This document shows positions 5,485 through 10,889 of a stretch of DNA of 10,889 nt, piece after piece; position 1 is the stretch's first letter; each line of letters starts with the position of its first letter. The stretch comes from Lysobacterales bacterium CG02_land_8_20_14_3_00_62_12 (GTDB lineage: Bacteria; Pseudomonadota; Gammaproteobacteria; Xanthomonadales; Ahniellaceae). The DNA is taken from positions 5,385 through 16,273 of the forward strand of contig PEUI01000058.1 of NCBI GenBank assembly GCA_002785585.1, written 5' to 3'. Below the pieces are notes generated by a model. That model was not told the origin of the DNA, did no database searches, and saw only the letters and a list, made by a program, of their open reading frames with translations. A program made the translations under genes and the position numbers.

Positions 5485-7818
5485 ATGATCTCAAAGCCAT
5501 CACCGACCACGCCGACGGCGATCACGCCCGTCGCCGACCTCGACCCGATATGCGGCATGACCGTGGCCGCAAATTCGCCGCACAGGACGCAACACGCGGG
5601 CCACGAAGTTCGGTTCTGCTCGGCTACTTGTCTGAACAAATTCTCCGCCGATCCGCAGCGTTATTGGCCGGCCGCGTCGGCGCCGCCGACGGTGCCGGAA
5701 CCAGCGCCAGCGGGCAGCCGCTACACCTGCCCGATGCATCCGGAGATCGTTCGCGACGCGCCCGGGTCGTGCCCGATTTGCGGCATGGCACTGGAACCGA
5801 TGCTGCCGAGTCTGGACGCCGATGAGCATCCTGAGCTAAGAGATTTTCGCCGTCGCTTTTGGTGGACCTTGCCGCTCTCGGTAGCGGTGCTGGCGTTGGC
5901 CATGTTCGGGCACAGCCTGCGCTGGCTCCCAGGCGCGGCGCAGAGCTGGATCGAGCTCGCGTTGTCCACGCCGGTGGTGCTGTGGGCGGGCTGGCCATTT
6001 TTTCAGCGTTGGGCGCAGTCGATCCGCAACCGTCGCCCGAACATGTGGACGCTGATCGGTACCGGCGTCGCGGCCGCGTTTGGCTACAGCGTGGTGGCGA
6101 CGTTGGTGCCAGGGCTGTTTCCGGATTCATTCCGTGCGCACGGTCGCGTCGGCGTCTATTTCGAAGCTGCGGCGGTGATTGTTTCGCTGACCCTGCTTGG
6201 CCAATTGCTGGAACTGCGGGCGCGATCAAGCACCACCGCAGCGATCAAGGCGCTGCTCGGTCTGGCGCCCAAAACCGCGCGGCGATTGCAGGCCGATGGC
6301 AGCGAAGCCGATGTGCCGCTCGGTGAAGTGCAGTTGGGCGATCGGCTGCGGGTGCGTCCGGGTGAGCAGGTGCCGGTCGATGGCGAGGTGCTAGACGGCC
6401 GTTCCAGCGTCGATGAATCGATGCTCACCGGCGAGAGTTTGCCGGTCGAGAAAACTGCCGGCAGCAAGCTCATCGGCGCCACCCAGAATGGCACCGGCAG
6501 CTTGCTGATGCGCGCCGACAAGATTGGCGCCGACACCGTGCTGGCGCAGATCGTCGCCCTGGTCGCGCTGGCGCAGCGCTCGCGGGCGCCAATGCAACGG
6601 CTTGCCGATCAGGTGAGTTACTGGTTTGTGTTTGCGGTGTTGGCCAGCGCCATCGCCACGTTTTTGATTTGGGGCCTGATCGGCCCGGAACCGGCCTGGA
6701 CCTATGCCGTGGTCAACGCGGTGTCGGTGTTGATCATCGCTTGCCCGTGCGCGCTCGGGCTGGCGACGCCGATGTCGATCATGGTGGCGACCGGCCGCGC
6801 CGCCCAGGTCGGCGTGTTGTTCCGCGATGCCGAAGCGATCGAACGCCTGCGCACGATCGACACCCTGATCGTCGACAAAACCGGCACGCTGACCGAAGGC
6901 AAACCGCTGTTTCGCGAGGTCGTGGTTGCTGCCGAGCTGAGCGCGGACGAAGTCCTGCGGCTCGCCGCCAGCCTGGATCAGGGCAGTGAGCATCCGCTGG
7001 CGGCGGCGATCATCGCCGAAGCCCGACGCCGAGGATTGCCGCTGGAGACCGCCGCCGAATTTGAATCGGCCACCGGCATCGGCGTGCGCGGTCGCGTCGG
7101 CGGGCAACGCCTGGCGCTGGGCAACACCGCCTTGATGCAACAGGTCGGTGCCGATGTCAGCGCGCTCAACGCTGCCGCCGATGGCCTGCGTGGCGAAGGT
7201 GCCAGCACCATCTATCTGGCGGTGGCTGATCGGGTCGTCGGCCTGCTCGCGGTCGCCGATCCGGTCAAGACCAGCACGCCGGCGGCGATCACGGCGCTGC
7301 GTACTGAGGGTCTACGCATCGTGATGGCGAGCGGTGACAGCCAGGCGACGGTGGTGACGGTGGCGGCACAACTGGGCATCGACGAGTTCTACGGCGGGGT
7401 GCGGCCGGCCGACAAAGCCGCTTTGGTCGCCCGCCTGAAAGCCGAAGGCCGCCGGGTTGCCATGGCCGGTGACGGCATCAACGATGCCCCGGCGCTGGCC
7501 GCGGCCGATGTCGGTATTGCCATGGGCACCGGCACCGATATCGCCATGTCCAGCGCGCAAGTCACCTTGGTCAAGGGCGACCTGCGCGGCATCCTGCGGG
7601 CGCGGCAGATTTCGCAGGCGACGGTCCGCAACATGTGGCAGAACCTCACCTTCGCTTTTGCCTATAACGCCATCGGCGTGCCGATCGCGGCGGGGCTTTT
7701 GTATCCGCTATTCGGCATTTTGCTGAGCCCAATGCTGGCGGCGTTGGCGATGAGTCTGTCTTCGCTGTCGGTAGTCAGCAACGCCCTGCGGCTGCGCGGC
7801 GTGCGGTTGCGCGATTGA
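5485..7818 (+). CDS. copA: Cu(I)-exporting P1B-type ATPase with N-terminal YHS and HMBD domains (CopA-like)
   Basis: A 777-residue inner-membrane pump that expels cytoplasmic monovalent copper (perhaps also silver) using ATP. The N-terminus has no HMA domain. Instead there is a YHS domain (residues 19-61, Cys23, Cys45, Cys49) and a heavy-metal-binding domain (80-105, CPMHP then CPICGM, with Cys82, His85, Cys96, Cys99). Then come the P-type core motifs: TGES (315-318) in the actuator domain, CPC (420-422) in the membrane metal site, DKTGT with the phosphorylated Asp464, His503-Pro504 of the nucleotide domain, and GDGIND (662-667). Tyr727-Asn728 and MSLSS (756-760) in the last helices match the Cu(I) group P1B-1. 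Length is usual for YHS/HMBD-type CopA/SilP pumps. GAGGAG (5471-5476) is 8 bases before the ATG. It lies 126 bases past the conduit terminator, so it has its own promoter; I see no recognisable CueR site. Visibly richer in G and C than the cytochrome genes. Confidence 0.95.
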   Translation: MISKPSPTTPTAITPVADLDPICGMTVAANSPHRTQHAGHEVRFCSATCLNKFSADPQRYWPAASAPPTVPEPAPAGSRYTCPMHPEIVRDAPGSCPICGMALEPMLPSLDADEHPELRDFRRRFWWTLPLSVAVLALAMFGHSLRWLPGAAQSWIELALSTPVVLWAGWPFFQRWAQSIRNRRPNMWTLIGTGVAAAFGYSVVATLVPGLFPDSFRAHGRVGVYFEAAAVIVSLTLLGQLLELRARSSTTAAIKALLGLAPKTARRLQADGSEADVPLGEVQLGDRLRVRPGEQVPVDGEVLDGRSSVDESMLTGESLPVEKTAGSKLIGATQNGTGSLLMRADKIGADTVLAQIVALVALAQRSRAPMQRLADQVSYWFVFAVLASAIATFLIWGLIGPEPAWTYAVVNAVSVLIIACPCALGLATPMSIMVATGRAAQVGVLFRDAEAIERLRTIDTLIVDKTGTLTEGKPLFREVVVAAELSADEVLRLAASLDQGSEHPLAAAIIAEARRRGLPLETAAEFESATGIGVRGRVGGQRLALGNTALMQQVGADVSALNAAADGLRGEGASTIYLAVADRVVGLLAVADPVKTSTPAAITALRTEGLRIVMASGDSQATVVTVAAQLGIDEFYGGVRPADKAALVARLKAEGRRVAMAGDGINDAPALAAADVGIAMGTGTDIAMSSAQVTLVKGDLRGILRARQISQATVRNMWQNLTFAFAYNAIGVPIAAGLLYPLFGILLSPMLAALAMSLSSLSVVSNALRLRGVRLRD

Positions 7819-7832
7819 GGTTGCGCGATTGC
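7805..7832. repeat. 14-bp tandem duplication spanning the copA stop codon
   Basis: GGTTGCGCGATTGA (7805-7818) is followed directly by GGTTGCGCGATTGC (7819-7832), thirteen identical bases out of fourteen. The first copy encodes the last residues of the pump and its TGA; the second lies in the 40-base gap before the convergent rhomboid stop. It looks like a replication-slippage duplication. Confidence 0.85.
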
Positions 7833-7858
7833 AGCCGCCGCCGGATCGCGCCGACCGA

Positions 7859-8704
7859 TCAATGCCGGGTCGGCGGCTGATCGTCGGCGGGGTCGATGCG
7901 AACACTCGGCACCGCCGACGCCGGTGGCCGCCGTTCGGGAAATGGCAGCAGTTGGCCGCGCGCCGACTCGGTATCCGGGCGCTGCCACAATACCGGCACC
8001 TGCTCAGGGCGCGGCAGATCCAGTTCGCTGTCGCGGGCCAGGGCTTCGAGCTCGGCGTCGCGTTCGGCCTCGATCTCCCAGCTATATTTGCGTCGTGCCG
8101 GGGCCGGATCGCGGCGGCGCAGCAGTACCGCGCACAGCACGCCAGCCAGCGCACCGGACAAGTGATATTCGAACGAGACGCCTTCCTCCTGCGGCAAGAT
8201 CGAGTGCAACATGCCGCCAAAAAACATGAATGACAGCATGGCGGCCGCGATCGAGGTGCGGTCGCGGCGGATCAATCCGGAGATGAACACAAAGAACATC
8301 AGACCATGGCTGAGGCCGCTGGCACCGATGTGGTACGAGGGTCTGCCGATCAGCCAGGTGCCGACACCGGAAAGCAGCCAGATCAACGGAATGGCAATCG
8401 GCGCCGATTGCGGATAGCGATAGAGCGTCAGCACGCCGAGGATCATCAGGCCAAACGAATTGGCCAACAGGTGCTCGACGCCGCCATGCACCAACGGCGC
8501 GGTGACCAGCCCGAGCCAGGATGATAGGCGTCCGGGGTAAATGCCAAACTGGCTGACATCGACATGCTGTTGGTCGAGCGCCCAGAGCAAGAGCCAGAGC
8601 AGACCAACAAAGATGCTGACGATCTGCACCGACTGCACAAAGCGTCGATGCAGCGCTCGCGCCTGTTCGGCGGTGGGGGGTGGCGGTGGGGTGAGATCCA
8701 ACAT
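7859..8704 (-). CDS. Rhomboid-family intramembrane serine protease
   Basis: A 281-residue inner-membrane protein of the rhomboid family, which cleaves membrane-spanning substrates. A short proline-rich N-terminus precedes the first helix (about 24-43). A loop follows with the HGGVEHLLAN signature (His73, His78, Asn82), the conserved His and Asn of the oxyanion region. Further helices follow, then GASG (127-130) with catalytic Ser129 and a final helix with catalytic His181 in EYHLSGALAG, so the Ser-His dyad is intact. After about residue 196 there is a long cytoplasmic, charged, Arg/Glu- and Pro-rich tail of some 85 residues, more than the core fold needs. The ATG at 8704 is the first start in the frame, but no Shine-Dalgarno precedes it, so the start is less sure. 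It converges on copA with 40 bases between and diverges from the lipoprotein gene. The substrate is unknown. Confidence 0.92.
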   Translation of the reverse strand: MLDLTPPPPPTAEQARALHRRFVQSVQIVSIFVGLLWLLLWALDQQHVDVSQFGIYPGRLSSWLGLVTAPLVHGGVEHLLANSFGLMILGVLTLYRYPQSAPIAIPLIWLLSGVGTWLIGRPSYHIGASGLSHGLMFFVFISGLIRRDRTSIAAAMLSFMFFGGMLHSILPQEEGVSFEYHLSGALAGVLCAVLLRRRDPAPARRKYSWEIEAERDAELEALARDSELDLPRPEQVPVLWQRPDTESARGQLLPFPERRPPASAVPSVRIDPADDQPPTRH

Positions 8705-8924
8705 GAACGGCAGATAGGGGCGAATTGCGCCGCTTAAAGTGGCAGCGTCGCCCGACGCTGTGCCGGAGCGGCTGATCGTTTACCATGGCGTCCTTTCGCG
8801 CCGCGATTTCGCTGCGGGCAAGATCGGCTCGATCCAGACGGCGGCTTGCGTTGGGTGGTGCCCGATCCGCCGCTGCGGGTCTGCCCATCCAAGGCCAGGC
8901 GAAGTCATCAACGAGGAGTTTTTC
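8705..8924. other. Divergent intergenic region between rhomboid and lipoprotein genes
   Basis: These 220 bases should hold promoters for both flanking genes, but I cannot point to convincing -35/-10 pairs. On the minus strand TTTAAG (8738-8733) is a weak -10 candidate. The + strand frame open from 8739 is read as an upstream extension of the lipoprotein frame without a signal peptide or ribosome binding site, not as coding sequence. The clearest structure is the palindrome at 8743-8760. Confidence 0.5.
8743..8760. repeat. Inverted repeat between divergent genes, possible operator
   Basis: CAGCGTCG and CGACGCTG are perfect reverse complements, 8 bases each, separated only by CC. There is no T tract, so it is not an intrinsic terminator. 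Its place 39 bases before the rhomboid start and about 165 before the lipoprotein start would suit a dimeric regulator site, but in GC-rich DNA it may be chance. Confidence 0.4.
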
Positions 8925-10709
8925 ATGGCTGTGGTTTCAAGATGCTTGCCGCCCGCATTGCTGCTGGGCCTTTCGGTTTTGACCGCCTGCGGCGGCAACA
9001 GCAATAGCGGCGTCAGTTTGCCGCCACCGCCACCACAGTTCCCGCCGCAGGCGGTCACGCTCAATTTTCTCGGTCGTTTCAGCACCGGGCAATTCGATGC
9101 GGGCGCGGCCGCGTCCTTGTCCTGGTACGGCGAAGCCAAGCAGGCACTGGTCGCCAATCGCGCGGCCAATAGGGTCGATGTGCTCAGCCTGAGCACGCCC
9201 GCGAGCCCGCAGCGCATCGCCCAGATCGATGCCAGTGGCGACGCTGCAACGGCGCTCGGTCATGCCCTGGGCCAGGTCAGCGCGGTGGCCGTGTTCGATG
9301 CGTTTGGCAGCGTCACCGACAAGGATCGGATCGCGGTGACCGTGCTCGGTATCGCGGTCGATGCGCCCGGCGCCGTCGCCATCTACAACGCCAGTGATCG
9401 CAGCTTGATCACGGTGCTGGCCACCGGTGTGGGTCCGGGTGCGGTCAGCTTCAGTCAGGACGGCCAATTTGTCATCACCGCCGATGCCGGCGAGCCCGCG
9501 GCGGATTACAGCGTCGATCCCGAAGGCTCGATCAGCGTGGTCAACCTGAGTCCGGTGCCGACGCCACCGGCGACAACGGCGCCGCCGTCGATCAGCGTGC
9601 TCGGTTTTGCCGAGTTCAACGTGACCGGCATTACGCCGATTCCGACGACCTCGCGCGAGTCCGAGATTTTGCCCGGCGTGCGCGTCATCGAGAAGCCGGC
9701 CCCGCTGCCGGTGGCCACCCGCGCGCAGGACTTCGAACCGAAGTCGGTCAGCACCGGCGTCAATGCCCGCGCCTACGTCAGCCTGCAAAAAAACAACGCC
9801 TTTGCCACCGTCGCGCTATTGCCCGCCCGGATCGAGTCGATCCTGCCGTTTGGCACCCGCGACTACAACGTGCCGGGCAACAGCCTGGAAGCCAGCGATC
9901 TGAACAATCCGCCGGTGCTGCGTAACCAGCCGGTCAAGGGGTATTTCCAACCGGGTGCCATTGCGGTGTTCCGCAACAATGTCGAGGTGCTGATTCTCAC
10001 CGCCAACACCGGCGCACCGCGGGTGCTGCCCAGCTTCGACGAGCGCGCCCGGGTCGCCGATTTGACGCTCGATCCGGTGGTATTCCCGAACGCCGCCGAG
10101 TTGCAGCAGGCAACCAACCTGGGTCGCTTGCAGGTATCGGCGACCGAAGGCAATGCGGCCGCCACCAGTACCGTGCCCGCCGACGCGGATCACGAAGCCT
10201 TGTTGGCCTATGGCACGCGGTCGTTTTCCATCTTCCGGGTAACCGGCACCATCGCCAACGACTCGGCCAACGATTTTGAGCGCATCACCGCCGAACGCCT
10301 GGGTAGCAATTTCAACAGCGCGGCCAATGCCAATGGCAGCGGCGGCAGCCGCTCGGACGATTCCGGTCCGGCGCCCTCGGCGCTCGCCCTGGGCCAGATC
10401 GATGGTGCCACCTTCGCCTTTATCGGCCTGCACGAAGTCGGCGGCATCATGGTCTACGCGCTCGACAACAACCTGCTCACGCCGCGCTTTATCGACTACA
10501 AAACCGAGCGCAATTTCAACGTGCCGGTGGCCACCGCCGATACCAACGGTGACGGTTTTGCCGATACCAATCCGGAAGTTGGCGATCTGGGCCCGGATTC
10601 GATGGTGTTCGTCCCGATCAGCGCCTCGCCCACGGCCGATTCCCTGCTGATCGTTGGCAACAGCGTTAGCGGCACCACCAGCGTTTACGCGGTGCGGCCC
10701 AGCCCCTGA
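8925..10709 (+). CDS. Choice-of-anchor I family protein with lipoprotein signal
   Basis: A 594-residue secreted protein. The ATG at 8925 is chosen because GAGGAG (8913-8918) lies 6 bases upstream and the next residues form a lipoprotein signal: MAVVSRC, a hydrophobic core, then the lipobox LTAC followed by GGNSNSG. After a proline-rich linker (PPPPPQFPP) comes a beta-propeller-like domain with family marks: FSTGQFDAGAA near its start, FSQDGQFVITADAGEP then YSVDPEGSISVV, a middle NSLEASD...LRNQPVKG.FQP segment, LDPVVFPN, NLGRLQV, FSIFRVTG, NDFERITAE and, near the C-terminus, FIGLHEVGGIMVY and NSVSGTTSVYAV. This is the choice-of-anchor I group, cell-surface proteins of unknown function whose anchor varies; here it is an N-terminal lipid with no C-terminal sorting tail. 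DTNGDGFADTNPE (from residue 539) resembles an EF-hand-like calcium loop. The family is clear; the function is not known. Confidence 0.88.
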   Translation: MAVVSRCLPPALLLGLSVLTACGGNSNSGVSLPPPPPQFPPQAVTLNFLGRFSTGQFDAGAAASLSWYGEAKQALVANRAANRVDVLSLSTPASPQRIAQIDASGDAATALGHALGQVSAVAVFDAFGSVTDKDRIAVTVLGIAVDAPGAVAIYNASDRSLITVLATGVGPGAVSFSQDGQFVITADAGEPAADYSVDPEGSISVVNLSPVPTPPATTAPPSISVLGFAEFNVTGITPIPTTSRESEILPGVRVIEKPAPLPVATRAQDFEPKSVSTGVNARAYVSLQKNNAFATVALLPARIESILPFGTRDYNVPGNSLEASDLNNPPVLRNQPVKGYFQPGAIAVFRNNVEVLILTANTGAPRVLPSFDERARVADLTLDPVVFPNAAELQQATNLGRLQVSATEGNAAATSTVPADADHEALLAYGTRSFSIFRVTGTIANDSANDFERITAERLGSNFNSAANANGSGGSRSDDSGPAPSALALGQIDGATFAFIGLHEVGGIMVYALDNNLLTPRFIDYKTERNFNVPVATADTNGDGFADTNPEVGDLGPDSMVFVPISASPTADSLLIVGNSVSGTTSVYAVRPSP

Positions 10710-10889
10710 TCGAGAGGAAGTGGCGGTAGCCCGGACGCCGCGCAGTGACGCTCCCACCAAACGCGACACCGCTGCGTTGGCGGAACTCGCCATAACAAGT
10801 GCGAATCCGCCACTTAGGCGTCGCGCAGAAATAACTTGCCCATCTTGCTGGTCCTTATCGCCCGCCTGCGTCGTTGCACAAAGCGTCAC
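10710..10889. repeat. Non-coding 3' end with two separated inverted-repeat pairs
   Basis: After the lipoprotein stop I find no gene with a start signal. Two inverted pairs overlap: AAGTGGCGG (10718-10726) with CCGCCACTT (10807-10815), nine of nine, and GTGACGCT (10745-10752) with AGCGTCAC (10882-10889), eight of eight and running to the window edge. TGGCG-GAACT-CGCCA near 10778-10792 could form a small hairpin but lacks a T tract. The arrangement hints at a structured or mobile repeat that continues beyond the window; this is inference. Confidence 0.35.

Noticed and set aside
7859..10709. Rhombosortase plus GlyGly-CTERM substrate pair (rhomboid beside a choice-of-anchor protein)
   Set aside because: The choice-of-anchor protein ends in VYAVRPSP without a GlyGly motif, terminal helix or basic tail, and has its own lipobox. 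The rhomboid is longer than typical rhombosortases.
10787..10820. Integron attC-like pair (GCCATAAC and TTAGGC)
   Set aside because: The two parts are only about 25 bases apart, the core consensus is imperfect, and no second site or integrase is seen.
9816..10889. Long minus-strand open frame of 357 codons opposite the lipoprotein gene
   Set aside because: It lies antisense to a clearly assigned family protein, is rich in Arg, Gly and Ala with no recognisable motif, and has no Shine-Dalgarno. It is a shadow frame of GC-rich DNA.

Overview
The window is a high-GC proteobacterial chromosome segment. UppP, a NapC/NirT quinol dehydrogenase, an MtrA/MtrB-type outer-membrane conduit and an FNR/Anr-type operator point to a Gram-negative facultative or microaerobic respirer. 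A gammaproteobacterium of the Lysobacterales (Xanthomonadales) kind would fit, but this is only an impression from gene style and base composition.

Layout. The 3' two thirds of uppP (3-545) is followed by a decayed C-terminal scrap of a 2OG-Fe(II) oxygenase (559-783) and about 425 bases without a convincing gene. That gap ends with a terminator-like hairpin and an FNR-like palindrome. From 1209 to 5298 runs a compact four-gene operon on the + strand: a monoheme cytochrome c, a tetraheme NapC/NirT/CymA-type quinol dehydrogenase, a decaheme MtrA/MtoA/DmsE-type periplasmic cytochrome and an MtrB/MtoB/PioB-type outer-membrane barrel. A near-perfect intrinsic terminator closes it (5330-5358). Next come a Cu(I)-type P1B ATPase with YHS and HMBD metal-binding domains in place of the usual HMA domain (5485-7818), a convergent rhomboid protease (7859-8704, minus strand) and, divergent from the rhomboid, a choice-of-anchor I lipoprotein (8925-10709). 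The last 180 bases are non-coding and carry two pairs of separated inverted repeats.

How the genes fit together. The four-gene operon holds a complete set of parts for moving electrons between the quinone pool and the cell exterior: inner-membrane tetraheme protein, small periplasmic shuttle, and decaheme wire threaded through an outer-membrane barrel. The gene content matches the mtoA/mtoB/cymA/mtoD set described in the Fe(II) oxidiser Sideroxydans lithotrophicus. No surface MtrC/OmcA-type cytochrome is encoded here. The direction of electron flow (Fe(II) oxidation, mineral reduction or another extracellular substrate) cannot be read from sequence. The FNR-like box suggests oxygen-responsive control. 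The other genes show no clear functional tie to the conduit, although the copper pump lies directly downstream behind its own ribosome binding site.
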